From assembly GCA_021234155.1 (NCBI GenBank), contig JAJEKV010000005.1:12889787-12953786 (forward strand): DNA of 64,000 nucleotides, read 5' to 3'. Of this stretch, positions 9,950 through 22,889 are shown piece by piece. Every line of letters begins with the position of its first letter. Position 1 is the first letter of the stretch. A program made the position numbers and the translations under genes. The DNA is from Isoetes taiwanensis (taxonomy: Eukaryota; Streptophyta; Lycopodiopsida; Isoetales; Isoetaceae). The notes beneath the pieces were generated by a model. The model was not told the DNA's origin, searched no databases, and saw only the letters and a program-made list of their open reading frames with translations.

Positions 9950-12085
9950 TCATTATTTACGGGACAAAAGGCGACCAAGAAATATTGGCCTCATTGGAAC
10001 GGTCAAGGGCAGCAGAGTAAACATAAATAACACTTTAGTTCTGATCGACTTGCATTTTTATAATAGATACATATGTTGGGTGCCAACAAGCCACTTAGCC
10101 TTATACATCAATGTTCTATTAACATCTATTATGAAGGTTGCAAGAGTATGTCGATAGGGTCTTTGTTTAATAAAGATTTGTTCATTGTTGGACATAAGGG
10201 ATTCATGTTTTTCCTGTAAATTACTGCGCTCCAATAGTCTAGGACAACATTACTATGGACGATGGGACTATAGCAATCTCTTTGTGCTGTAAACCTATTG
10301 TTGGAGAACCAATAGTCTGTAAAGTTTATCTTGAATCGTCATAATATTTTAATGCATGCCAGAATTAGAAGATTTTTGAGGACTTGAAAGTCATATGGAA
10401 GTTAGCTTCCAAATAAGAAAAACAATTGATGCCATACTCAAGTTTTGTGCCAATTTCTTATAGGCATAATTCTGCATACTTATACTTCTCCAAGCATAAA
10501 AAACATGATCCGTGCATAAAAAATAAATGCACTTTTTGCTTCACAGTTCTTCTGCACTTCAATTGAAAAATAGCAGGATAGCAGACCAATAGCACCTTAT
10601 CTATTCCTTTAAGATATAAAATGAAATGATTCCTCCATTTTCTATCATCAAACAAAGAATAGCATACTTTAAGCTTACTTTTCATACCATGGTCGATTCT
10701 AATCTCTAAAGTAAATGGTGCTGATAAAATAAATGCTTGACTTGTATTTGAAGCTAGAGCCATTATCAGGATCTAGAGAGCTCTGTTCTGCGGCTATGAT
10801 ATATTGCGCTATGTGGATAGGCTAGAATTTCACGAAAGGTTGTAGGCTTGGTTGGGCTGGCGTGCTAAAAAGAAAAAAGAAAAAAAACTAGCAGTAGAGT
10901 CGGCTTGGAGCAAAAGTTTGGGTGGGTGACGATGTTGTGGAGTTCCTACTTTTGTTATGTTGGTCTTCGTTTTCTCGATGAATTAGAGTTTCAAATTCTG
11001 TGTTATGCTATTTATTACCACAACATGAGGTCAAAGCGAGGAACTAACAAAGCTCTGGATAACATACGGGCAGCAATTTGAATTTTTTTTGCTATTGAGA
11101 TTGATAGAGTGCTTGGGATGTTATTCAACTTAATGAATTTAATTTCAAGTTATTTAACTTAGTGAACAACAAAAAATTTCAATTAAGATTTTTGCTTCCA
11201 CTAGGATAACATAGCATTGGAGGCCTTTCTAAGATTGAAAAACATCCATCTGTTTTTGCAACAAAAATGTTCCAGCCAACTTTTGATAAGATATCATATC
11301 CAAACTCGCCTTGAATACCTACTATCATACATAGCTTGTCATTCTCAACTGCAATATACTTGAGAGTATCGCACTGATGCACAGTTACCCCAAGCATGGT
11401 GTTGATGCGTTAGTCTTGAATTGTACATCTCAAGGCATAATGCTCGTATCACGGAGTTAGTCTTGGGGTCGTACATCTTCAAGGAATGGGTTTGAGTATT
11501 GCTGATGAGAAATAGCGGATGGCAGATGCTAGAACCACAAGCAAGAAAGAGTTCAGGCAACTATAACAGGCAACTATAATGGCACAACTTTTTTCCACAT
11601 GTTTCTCCTGTGAAGAAATAATACACATAATTTGTAGATCTCCAAAATAATTCCATGCACACAAAAGAACTGCTGTAAAGCTGAGAAGCTTTTGACCTGC
11701 AATTGTGTCTATAAATGTAAGGGGAGGTGCCCAGTGTTGGCTCACTTTGTTGCATACTATCCAAAAACTTGCCCCCCTCCTCGAATCTACCCATACAACA
11801 TACATCAACATGTGCTCCAGATTCAGACCTATCTAACAATAGGGTTCATGCAAGAGTTGGAGCTACCTAGAGAGAGTAATAGCTTGCCAAAGTAGCGAGG
11901 TCAGGGGCCCCCAGTTGGTGATAGCAGTACAGAGTTGGACCATTTAGTTAGTGATGTTTATGACAACAAGTTGGTGCACATAAAACTTCGTATGGAGATA
12001 CGTGGACAATACTTTAGTTTACCTCAACACCTATTTGGCTTGGTTACACACCACTGTTTGCTCACAACAACACACAATAATGCAC
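9950..12085. other. Intergenic stretch without recognised genes
   Basis: AT-rich sequence with only short unsupported frames. I see no domain, splice pattern or repeat structure that I can name. Confidence 0.4.
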
Positions 12086-14876
12086 TCACACAAGGCACCC
12101 AAAATTAAAACACTACATGGTTTTTCCCATGGTTGTGACTAGAAAACCATTCTACAAAACCAATACATGTTTGTGGGTTGATATCATTAAAAACCATATG
12201 AGGCTAAACTAATGGGTTCTTTTGTAAGGTTTGTTAGGGTGGTGTTATGGTATGGTAATTGCTAATGGCTTCCTTATAGAGTTTGTCAAAGTGGTATAAC
12301 ATGTTGGTAAATTTATATGGTATATTATAGTGTTTTAAGGGTATGGTTAGTCCCTATGGTATAACACGATGGTGTGGATGTGGTTTAATATGCTGCTCTA
12401 TTCATGTGATTCTATAGTGTGGTTGGTTATTGCACTACAACCTCAAAATTTGCTCTATATGTAGTTTTTTACTATTGTTTTTGCAAGAAAACAACACTAA
12501 AAAGACCACCCATATTATTATTCCGAAAATGCTAGAAACAACAGTAGTTTTTTTATGTAGTTTTTCACACCCAAAAAACACGTAGTTTTCATGCATGGTT
12601 TTTAGACAAAAACAACGCATAATTTTTATGTATAGTTTTCACCGTGGTTTCTAAAGAAAAACAATGCATAAGTTGATGTGTGGTTTTTGCTACAAAATAA
12701 AAAACATCGCATAGTTTTTAGATGTGGCCTTCACTTAAAAACAATGCATGGTCTTTATATATAGGTTTTTTTAGCATGGTTTGTATTTACTTATCCACAT
12801 GTTATTTCAACACATGTTTTTTTAGAATATTTTTGAATTAACAATGTGTCTAATTGAAAGAAAAAGGTTTTTTTTGTCACAAAAAAGGCAATAACATTGC
12901 AATACTAAACAAAGGAACTTTTGCATTGTCTAAAAAAGTTTCATTTTCGATTTGAATTTCAAAGTATACAATCACATAATCACATAATGTTCAATTCTAA
13001 AGCATCATCTTATTCTCATAAAATCGAAACTTTACAATTTCAAACTGAGCAATGTACTCTGCAATGTAGCAACTGTAATGTTGCAGATTATAACAAAGAA
13101 CAATCTGCAATATACTCCAAATTTCAATAGGCTTTACGTTTTAAAAACAACGGCTTACATGTCTGCAATGCAAAAACAATCAGATTAGTGAAAGTGAAAA
13201 AATATGGCAGCAGAAGTACAAATGACTTATGCTTCTAAAACAGAATAGAACAGGGACAAAGTCCAACGTGTATATGAGCTCATGTGTTGAAGCAGAAAGT
13301 CCTCTTTCTAAGACATCAACTCCGCAATATTTTTGTTGATGTTTGTGGCAGTCTTGCACTATGAATCAACATTATTCTGCATTGTTTTGAGCTTAAAAAA
13401 TGCCGTTCTTGTTGTTGTTTTCATGGCTCAAAGATACAACCTTGCCACTTTCCTTGCATACAAGGATCACTTTGGCACCTGGGATAAATAGTAGATGGGT
13501 TAAAAAACAAAATCGCATCAAGGCATGACAGAGCTCTAGCACTGTGCCAGAAAAAGAAAAGAGGCAGGACAGAGCTTGAGCACAGAAGCAAAGGCCCTAA
13601 GACGTCCAACATCTATTAAGAACCAACAATGCTAGTAGCCTAACTATCCTCAAATCACATCAGAGAGAACAGGGCAAAAATCTTTACCAGTCATGATTTG
13701 CTGCAATAAGAGAGAAGCATTGTAAGTGGCGGCCATACTACAGAGCTGCACCCTTGCAAAACAAGACAAAAATCCGTCCAGGGATCTGCAGCCATGGATT
13801 CGAAATAGCAGGCAGTAGTTAAGCTGCTCTTTCAGCCACACACCCACCGGAGAAGGAGCTGCAGTGCAACGGGCGGCCGCCGCGGCCGCCCTAGGTGCTT
13901 GAAACCCTAACCATCGATCCAGTTACTTCGTTATGAATCCAAAATCCAAAACAAAAGCAAAGCGGCATTTTGATACCAGAAAGGGGAACGGTTCTATGTT
14001 GAACCAGAGCTTCATGAAAACAGCGGACGCAGGTCGACGGAGCGCTCCTCTGGCCGCAGGGAGCGCTGGACGCAGGTCGGCGGAGTTGTAGCCAGGGCGC
14101 CGGAGTCGTGACACAGAATAGGGTAGAGAGTAGGGTAGAGACAAATCTAAAATAAAGACAATTTGAATTATATCCCGCTCATTAGTTGGGAGAGCGGGAT
14201 AATTTGAAATTAAAGTTCTTGATACAATGTCGTTGACCATTGAAGAAAATAAAATGCATCTCGACCATTGGCACACAACAAATACACAAAATCCATCGTA
14301 CATTTGCAATGCATGCTGCACACAACAAACATTGGAATCATCAGCAATAGCAATAGGGAGGCGCATCATCAAAACCCCATGCTTTGGCCCTTCGCTTCAC
14401 AAAGCTTTGGAAGAATCATAACGAATCATAAACCAACAGTGGAATTTGAAGGTAGAATCAGCAGCAATAAACTCCAAGGACAAGTACAACAGACTCTTGA
14501 TGCCAGACCAGAGCTTCAAGGTCGTGAATCCCATTTAAGCGGACTTATGGCTATGACCCTGAATCGCATCTATAGACCAAAAGCCCCCTTTCAAGTGCCT
14601 CAAATTCCTCTCAAGAAACATGTTCAAGAATCTTCTTCGGCCATGGCTCTGCACTGTTCGTCCAATGCCAATGCAGCCCTATTTGTCGCCGCAGCTATGT
14701 TCATTCAACGCTGCCAAAAATGGAAGCGCATGCTTCCTAAAATTAGACCTCTACAACTACACTAACCCAAACAACTAAAAAACCTCCCCTACCTTTAAAA
14801 ATTGCAAACCTTGTGTTAATGTTTATTGCTTATTGAGAGCCTCAATTTGCTTGCCCAAAATTCATTTTGTTAGGGA

Positions 14877-14978
14877 TAATCAGTGCAGGCAGGCCCTTAT
14901 GCAGGGTAAGGATGTGACGAGCTCTGTAGGCGAGCCATACCCGAGCCCTATGTCAGGGCCTGCCTACGCTGATTAACC
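14877..14978. repeat. Short hairpin-forming inverted repeat
   Basis: Inside the CACTA element, TAATCAGTGCAGGCAGGCCCT at the left pairs with AGGGCCTGCCTACGCTGATTA at the right across a loop of about 58 bp. It could be a small foldback insertion or a structured RNA. No target duplication was found. Confidence 0.6.
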
Positions 14979-16264
14979 AATGTCATGTTTGGGGTAGAGG
15001 ATATTTTAGGGTGTTTTTGCCGTGATTGCTTCCTCCATCACATAGTTTCCTTCTCTGCTCACAGGCACACACAAGTTAGATTACAGGAAACAATCTGAGT
15101 TCGAAATTGCCTGAAATGGCCTCTACTCGAACATTATGTTATTCAAACTTTTTTCTCTCCTCGTAGTGTGTACGGCTAGTGGCATTGCCTAATTTTATCT
15201 AGTCAAAAGATTTCAAATGCACTTCAACTTTACATGCTTTAAGTTTTGATATACTTATACCTAAACTTTAGATGCTTACAATACTTGACTTATAGTACTC
15301 AAGGAAACAAATTAGAACAAAAGAGTGTGGATTTTTCAAAAGAGTTTCAAGGCAAACCAATATGCGAAAATGTGACATGTGCTAATGAGTTGCCAAATTG
15401 TGGTCATGACATGGCAAAAGTGGCATGATGATTCAACAAAGCATTATTTTTGCAATTTCTACAAGATAACTGGGAAAAATAAAATTTACAAAAAAATGCA
15501 TGGAGTATGATGATGGGGCACTCCAAGTAGGTGACATGTCATGCCAAGCAAGCAAGACAACCAAAAATGAAGTACAACCTTGGTCTTACATGGGTTGGTA
15601 TGGCAATGTTTGAGCGACATGGCAAGGTATAGATGATGTGGACATGATGACGAAGCATTTTTACAAGGAAGAACAACTTTCAACATTTCATAAGGGATTG
15701 GCAAGGGAATTTAGGGCACGAAAAAAAAAACCCTACTTATCTCACTAAAATGAAAAACCTTTTTCAAACAATTGGTCTAGTCATTTCTATTTAAAGTTCA
15801 TAAACTGCTTCGTCATGATGTGACATGCCACATCATCCAAAGAAATACCATGTCACCACGGAGAAATATGCTTTTTAAGAAGTTGCTAAATTGTCTATGT
15901 ACATTCTTCATTTTTTTCACCCCTTCATATTTTGCCACCTCACCGTACTCATGCCACATCATCTCCAATAATTCTTGCATGTAGTCATTTTCTCCCCCCA
16001 AGAAAAAATTCCTTGCTCTTTTTTGGTGCCACCTCATCATTTATAGTGCCATGTCACCTTATGTGCCACCCTTCCACTTTGCACCAATGAAGCAGATTTT
16101 GACCACAATTGCAAAAACCTTAGGCAACAGCAGCAGCAGTAGGGAGAACCTGGAGGTAGAATTCCAGCTCAATTAGCAAGCCCAACATAGCGGCATCGCA
16201 AAATGAGGCCCATTTACAGTGGAATATATTTGCCAAAGGTGAGGCTTATCGCCCTTATAGCCAT

Positions 16265-16534
16265 TTGCAGAAAAAACATTGTTGGATCTGCTCCATTGAT
16301 TTCGTCTCCAGCCCCGTAGATGCCAAAAATTGCAGAGGGCCTTGTGTAACGGATTGTTTTAGAGCTAGAATGAAGAGAGGAATGGAGCAGCAGAGGCTAT
16401 GTTACCTTTGTAATAGAGGTTGCCAATACGATCTGTTCTTCCTTTGCACGCCGGTAAAGCTTGATCGTAATGCCTGCTGCGAATGCTTAAATCTTGTTGT
16501 GGATTTCTCAGAAAGCGTAAGAAGAAAACGGTAA
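16265..16534 (+). CDS. Cysteine-rich 89-codon ORF, unrecognised
   Basis: This frame has fourteen cysteines in 89 residues, arranged as CWIC, C..PC...C, CYLC...C, C and CCEC, and ends in a basic tail. The spacing suggests a zinc-binding fold, but it matches no family that I can name. It lies inside the CACTA element and could be a captured exon. Confidence 0.3.
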   Translation: MQKKHCWICSIDFVSSPVDAKNCRGPCVTDCFRARMKRGMEQQRLCYLCNRGCQYDLFFLCTPVKLDRNACCECLNLVVDFSESVRRKR

Positions 16535-18219
16535 GGTTCATTCAGCATCCATATTCTCATAAACAAATGCTTGTATATATCTCTGTGCGATACAAATTAT
16601 CCACATCCTGTGCAAAATAAATCTTAATGCCATTGCTTCGTCTTTAGTCTTCCAAATCGTGCTCCAACTCTAATCCGCCATATCCTAACATAACGGCCAG
16701 CATCGCACGGAGAAAAAGTAGAAACAAAAAGAAATGGAAAGAAAGATAAATCGTTTTAGAGATAAAAAGTTTATACATTGAGAAGGCATTAGGCAAATAG
16801 TGATTCTGCAGACCTCAACATTTTTTAAATCCAAATTCAACTATCGCAATTCTTCAAAAATGATTCAACTACTCTAGCATTTTCCTTATATATTGTTTTG
16901 TGAAGATATGCTTTTCTCCAACATACATTTGTGTATTATTGAAGATAGCTTTTTGAAGACCAAATCCTAGCATCACATGGAACATAATATTTTTGAAGAT
17001 ATTATCCCATTATGAAATTGAAGATAAGGCTTTATGCAAGAGATGGATATCCCATATATTTATTCCTCCAGAAGTTATTCAAACCCCAAAATCTTTGAAG
17101 ACCAAATGATGTTAAAGCTATTATCTATTGTTGGAAGACCGTATTCTCTCAAGATATTTGGAGTTCAGGTATTATGTTGAACATTTTCTAAGTCAAGTAT
17201 GAAGATGAAGACATCTCGAGAATAATTCCCATCTTCCGAAGATCGTTATAGCATGATATTTTACTTCTCAGTACATACTTGGCCATAAGATATGAAAAAT
17301 GGAAACCATGATAAATCAAGTGTGAATTCAAAACTGCACCACTATACGATTGGTCTCCATGAACGATAAAAAACATTCAATTCAATTCTATGTTTGTTTT
17401 GCACTACGGATAGCCACATCTTTTTAGGTGATATTTATGAACAATCGCCATGACAATTAGCTCAGTATTGAAACTATGCTATAAACCACAACCATTTTAT
17501 AACATAAATTGTGATAATAGAAAACTAGCATGAATAACCACCATGGCATTTAAATTGGTTAAAAAACCACACCATAAAGTACTTCAACTTTGTGTCAATA
17601 GAAAACCAACATAAACAACCATTACCATATTTAAAGTGGTGTTGAAAAACCATGCTACAAACCAATAACAAAGTAATAACCATGGTACATTAGAAAACCA
17701 ACATAAATGACCACCATTGATATTAGAAACCATAAAATAAACTAACTTTGGTTTTCAAAAGCCATGCTATAACAAAAAACCAACATAAATAACCACATAC
17801 TAGTTATAAAAACCACTATGTTATGTGGTTTTTATTAAGAATGAAATTTTTATCATAAAAAAACCACATCTATAGTGGTTTATCAGTGGTTTATTATAGT
17901 GGTTAAACTTTTGGGTGCCTTGTGTCATCAGCTACAAATCTGCTAGAATCTGGTGAAGGGGACTGAAGGATTCGAACCTTTATGTCATTTTCATGTCATT
18001 CTCACGGTCCCCCTCCAGCAAACCATGAACAATATTAGTATGGGAGAGCAAAGATTCAGTTGGTTTACAAGTTGCCTCCACAATCCTTACCAAATAAAGT
18101 TAAGGTGCTTACCTTGAGAAAATGCAACATTGAAATAGATCTCCATCTTGCAGAAATATGTTACCAAACATGTCTTGCACAACTCTGATACCAAACAAGC
18201 AGAAGTCGGGTAGAATGCA

Positions 18220-18314
18220 TTATACAGCCCCCCTCCCTGTGTCGCTGATATCTGGCCCTCCAGGCCTGGATTGGAGGGCTGGGATTGTGCCACGTCAGAG
18301 GGGGGGCTGTATAA
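18220..18314. mobile_element. 95-bp MITE
   Basis: Terminal inverted repeats TTATACAGCCCCCCTC and GAGGGGGGGCTGTATAA (a one-base length difference in the G/C run) enclose a short GC-rich centre. TGCA is present immediately outside both ends (18216-18219 and 18315-18318) as a probable 4-bp target duplication. No coding capacity. Confidence 0.75.
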
Positions 18315-18469
18315 TGCAGTCGTCCTGCAGAAGTCTTAGTCTCAGGTTATCCAAACATGTAGATAAAATGATTGACATGCTATAAGGGGTACTTATGTCT
18401 CCAAGAACATTACTTGCAAATGACAAATTTCAAACAAAGTTGTTGTTTCACAAACCAGTGCCAGTTTGA

Positions 18470-18770
18470 AGACATGTTGCAAGAGCACAAAAGTTTCACT
18501 GCCACATTGAGGGCATGTTGCAAGAGCACAAAAGTTTCACTGTACCAGGTAAATGTACAAAAACATTGAAGGCATGTTGCAAGAGCACAAAAGTTTCATT
18601 GTACCATGTAATGTACAAAAGGCAATGCAAACCCATGCATTGTAGCTAGTGGCATTACAAACCTATATGTACAAAATTCCATGCATATCCATGCATTGTA
18701 GTTAGTGGCATTCCAAATCTATACATATAAAATTCAACGCATATCCATGCACAGTAGCTAGTTGGCCATC
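18470..18770. repeat. Two short tandem-repeat blocks
   Basis: The unit GCATGTTGCAAGAGCACAAAAG..TTTCA recurs three times (about 18472, 18512, 18570). It is followed by three copies of a unit of about 60 bp containing CATGCATTGTAG.TAGTGGCATT (about 18630-18770). Both units are diverged. Confidence 0.8.
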
Positions 18771-18779
18771 TAGTTGGCC

Positions 18780-20450
18780 ATGCTCGTTGAAAGAATTGCA
18801 GCTTGCTAATCACAAAGAGGATTGCAGCTTGCTCAAACTCATCATCAGATGGAATGCTGGCAGCTAGGATAGGAATACTAGATGCTTGCATATTTTCAGC
18901 TGCTAAGTTATTGGCATAATAATCTTGATGCATGTACATTGCTTTAATAAGCATAACTACCAGGCCTAGGCATATGCTTTAAACTTTTTAGAACTATGTA
19001 GAGACTTTTAAACCTTTATATAGAGACATCAGCAGTTGGAAGTTTAGAAAGGATACTTGGAGACTTCTGAGTACACAACACAATCATCTAGTCATTTGCA
19101 GATAGAAGCAACTCCAATATACCTGCTCTAGTTCCCACTGAACCTACATACATTACATTTGACATACATTATCAATGTAATTGAAAGCAAGAGCATCACT
19201 GTCTAGTACATGGATGAACAAAAGTGCAGGGTTCATACCTAATAGAAAAATTATATGCTAATTCCTAACTTCTCTAAGTTTTAGAATGCATAGTAAGCAT
19301 GGTGCTCCATATTGATAAGCCTCCTTCCTACATTATTTGAAAAGGTCTTCAAGCTACCCCTGCCATCCTATTGTAACCATTATTGCCAATGAATTTATAT
19401 CTTACAAAGGCATGTGGTCAGAGAAAACTTAGAGCTTTATCAAGCTGGCCACATTGGCCAAAAGATACAACCATACTATTTCACGATCCTGTGCTCTTTC
19501 TAGACATTGTATAAAAGGATGAATGACTTCATTTAGACAAGGAAGAGCAACAGCAGACAAGGAAGAGCAAGGTTATTTAAATAGAAGAGAGTGTGAGGCA
19601 ATGTATCTGAATTCCAGTTCAAATCTCCCTCCAGAAGCTCGCATGTAAGCTTGATACACATATCTTACTATGGGAGATGTGTGGGAGATATGTCTAGCTC
19701 AGTGATCTGGAGCATGTGAGGGCGAAACTGATTCTGGGATTGAGATGCATGCAAGATTTGAGGCGCCAAATGGTAGAAAAAAGGCGCCAAAGGATATCCT
19801 AGCTCAAAATTTCCAGCATGCAGAGAGCCATCAAGGAGCCACATGTAATTACAGAAGGGATTAGGGCAGGCCATCCTAAAGCTGAAATAAATCCAACTGC
19901 TGCTGTGAACCATCGGTTTGAAATAGGGTTCCAACTCAAGTTCTTATGCACTATTTTGAGGACGGAGTGGGCCATAAAAGTGGAGACGGGCTGCGCCAAA
20001 ACCGGGCCGTGCACCAATACTAGGCACCCCCGTTAGTGGCTGATAGAAATAAGCCTACGAATAAGCTTGGGCAGCCTGCAAAATCTCGTGCTCAAATGGC
20101 TGCACGTGCTGATAGAAAGTTCAATAGGACATATTGTAATATATACAGTATACTCCAAGGATGTAGCAGCTAGATTACTCAGAACGGAGTATCAACATGC
20201 ACATATATCCATCAATGTACAAATTGAAATATCTCTTTTCCCGCATGAGAATCATTGAAAGGATAAAACTATAAAACTGTTTGCAAGGTCAACATGCTTC
20301 ACTTCATCGTTTACTCTCTCAATGCAATCTAGTTGTTGTTTCCTGTTACTATCGCATGGGACGACATGCACTTTTCATTAACATTTTTCAAAAATGAGAA
20401 CTCATATTATTCTGAATAATGTTTATGACGTATGATGAGCTATGAAGAAT
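18780..20450. other. Intergenic stretch without recognised genes
   Basis: I see no supportable gene or element here, only short frames on both strands. Confidence 0.35.
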
Positions 20451-20453
20451 CTG

Positions 20454-21700
20454 TTAAGGCCAATTTGTAAACTCTAGAACTTTAAGCATAATTTCCAATT
20501 CAGTGGAGGGATCTGTGAAATAACGAGTAGTTACATTGATAATGTAAAGTCCTAGTTTTAAACTCCCTGCAGTGCTTTTCCCTTTTGCATTGCTGGAACC
20601 AAAGCAACAGCAAGAGCCCACAGCATGGTTATACCTGAAAATAAAAGCAGGATTAATGTAGAACAAATTTCAATACCCTTAAAGCATGAATATGCACTGC
20701 AAGCAAATGAGAGTTTCAGTTCTGCATCAGGTGTACCATAATGCCTATTGCTTCCCTGCTATGTCTGGTATTGGTAACACTGCATATGCACCAGCAAGAA
20801 TAGTTGCGATTGAAAAGAAGAAGTACAAGCTATTAAACACTCCAAATATCCTCAAACCAAAATATTTTGGATAATTATGGGAGGTATCATTTGAAATGGG
20901 TATCATCAGCCACCCTGAAAATGCAACAGTGGCAATCAAGGCAGCACCAACTAGAATTGCATTGGCTGCATCCACGAAGACTTCACGATCTCTATAAAGA
21001 CCGTTAACTTGAGACAAAACGGTCATCTTTTGTCCTGTTCTTCTGTAATTTCAAGCTTATTCTCAATCAGTGCAAGGCGATCACGATCTCAAGTTAACGG
21101 TCTTTATAGAGATCGTGGCTATCTTCTTTCTAATTATAGTTCCCTTGTGATGTCTGGATCCGTGGCATACACCAATGGAGTTTTACCATATATGTCTTCC
21201 ACAGCAGCTGTTAAAGCCTTGGAAAAATATTTTATTCTACAAAGTACCAAAACAATGTTTCTTTATTCTAGTATAGTTGCCCAGTGCAATGTTGTCTGTC
21301 CAGTTATGCTCCCTTTCCTGTTTACAATATCTTCATTGCTGTATTGTACGATGAGTTTTGCGATATTCACCTTTCCGGTGTGCAAAGCTTTCTATAATGA
21401 AGGCATCTCATTGATCAACACAGCTCTGCTGTGTTCCTTTATGATCGTTTTCTAAAATGCTTCAACTAGCGTGTCATCAATTTCTTGATCTATTTCCAGT
21501 GTCCAAGTATTTATGTCATGCATGCATTGTTGAGGATTCATCTTTTGTCCTGTTCTTCTGTAATTTCAAGCTTATTCTCAATTAGTGCAAGGCACAAGGC
21601 TGCGCCTACTAACATTATGTATCTGTTCCACTATCCATTTTAGGTCGTCTATATTTCCATAAGCTGTTGCATGATAAGCAAAGTAGCCTTATTCTTGTGA
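20454..21700 (-). pseudogene. Ankyrin-repeat / PGG membrane protein pseudogene
   Basis: Reading leftward, ankyrin-type sequence appears at about 21,480-21,140 (ALHTGKVNIAKLIVQ, GQTTLHWAT, YGKTPLVYA) with a stop between. A PGG-type membrane domain follows at 21,000-20,745 (DAANAILVGAALIATVAFSG, then NSLYFFFSIATILAG). This is the order in plant ACD6-like ankyrin membrane proteins, which act in signalling at the plasma membrane or ER. A 50-bp exon piece is present twice (about 21,026 and 21,543), and an inverted repeat breaks the gene between the two domains, so it is rearranged and not functional as drawn. Confidence 0.6.
20984..21117. repeat. 31-bp perfect inverted repeat within ankyrin-PGG pseudogene
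   Basis: The sequence at 20984-21014 (starts CACGATCTCTATAAAGACCG) is repeated as its exact reverse complement at 21087-21117 with a 72-bp loop. It marks an inversion or template-switch scar inside the pseudogene. Confidence 0.9.
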
Positions 21701-22039
21701 AACGCTAAAGGATCAAATAAAGGCCTCATAGAGGATCTAGAACATGGTCCCAACAAGATGACTTTTTCCATAATCACAAGCTAGTCCAACAACTAATTCT
21801 TTCTTGTTATTGACATATGCATATTGGTTTAGCTTCTAGCCATCCACTTGCGTAGATGCAATGCCTTGTCGAAGTATTAGGAACATGTGTAGCAATCTCT
21901 CTTGACATTTCATCATTTATTTCACTTTAAATAGCAAAATGGAGATCTGGAGGGCATGACATTCATCCTCAATGGCGCCCTGGTGTCAACACTGGCAAAG
22001 CACTAACCTAACCTAACCTAATAGCGGGTCTGAATAGAC

Positions 22040-22745
22040 CCTTAGCCTTACTTGTCAAGCGAAGCTTGAATACGTGTTGGGAGACTACAAAAGATGTATA
22101 GAGCTCCAAAACAAGGCAATTCCTACACTTGAAAAGGTTCATATGATGAAACATTTTGGAATAATTGTTGCGAAAGCATTATTCACTACGTTGGTTGCTG
22201 ATAAAATTGTGGAAGCTAAAGTTTGGATATTGCAATCCCAGCAAATGCTGGGAGAAGACTAATGAAGAAGGATATGAAGCCCGAAAAAAGCATTTCGAGG
22301 AAAAGATCATGGGATTCGTTGATCCGAATGAGGATTTGCATGAAGTTTATGGCATGGAATTCTTACTAGGCAAAGCCTCAAACTTAATATACATCGGGGA
22401 AGCAAAGGCAAATTTTGAGAAAATATTGCACTTCTCAGTAGATCGTGTAGATTGCAGATTGCAGATTTGAAATTCGTTCAATTTCCACAGATGCTGGAAA
22501 TGAGACAGTGTATATTAGGGTTTAACGTTTGATGATCGGCCTGTGACACTGTATGCTTATTTTCTTCGAGCTGGAGAAGATCCTTCGTGGCACATTATAT
22601 CTGTGGAAGATCATGAGGATGGCAAATGGTCGTCTGATCCGAGAAAATTATACAGAATTTTCATAGAGCCTATGGAGCAGGTGTTAAATAAGGCGGAAAC
22701 CAAGCGTATTGTCTTTGTTACAACTGAGGTGAGATCTTATGGCTT
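22040..22745 (+). pseudogene. TPR-CHAT protein fragment
   Basis: Helical-repeat sequence (LGDYKRCIELQNKAIPTLEKV, shifting frame near 22,250 to YEARKKHFEEKIMG) is followed at about 22,540 by TLYAYFLRAGEDPSWHIISV and then KLYRIFIEPMEQVL and RIVFVTTE. The last part matches the start of a CHAT (caspase-like) domain, in which LY..LI.P.E..L....RL.IVP is typical. A donor-like GAG|GTGAG follows. The catalytic His and Cys of CHAT would lie downstream and are not seen. Stops and a frameshift separate the parts. CHAT proteins are caspase-related peptidases; here only a remnant remains. Confidence 0.5.
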
Positions 22746-22889
22746 CCTTTAATCTTGGGAAAATTACCAATATACCATTATAGTTTTATAAAATTCCTGA
22801 AAAGCCATCGATATTTCTAAAATTACCGAAATGCCATTCTTTCTTCTACGTATGTTCTACGTATGGGAAAAAACATAACGGGAAGAAAT

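Larger units (their letters stand above)
12089..17924. mobile_element. Non-autonomous CACTA (En/Spm-like) transposon, complete ends
   Basis: The left end CACAAGGCACCCAAAATTAA and the right end (reverse complement CACAAGGCACCCAAAAGTTT) are terminal inverted repeats with about 28 bp of imperfect match. Both are flanked by the 3-bp target duplication TCA (12086-12088 and 17925-17927), which is the signature of the CACTA superfamily. Subterminal regions (about 12120-12780 and 17450-17900) are full of degenerate repeats of words such as AACCAC/GTGGTT and AAACAACGCAT, as expected for the binding zones of these elements. No transposase could be recognised inside, so it is non-autonomous. Its interior may carry captured host fragments, such as the GC-rich 13,800-14,120 stretch. 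Confidence 0.8.

Noticed and set aside
11179-11895. Overlapping short frames near 11.2-11.9 kb
   Set aside because: No domain, splice signals or codon pattern supports any of them over the others.
22004-22022. Telomere-like repeat
   Set aside because: CTAACCTAACCTAACCTA is only three units of CTAAC-type sequence and is not the plant CCCTAAA repeat.
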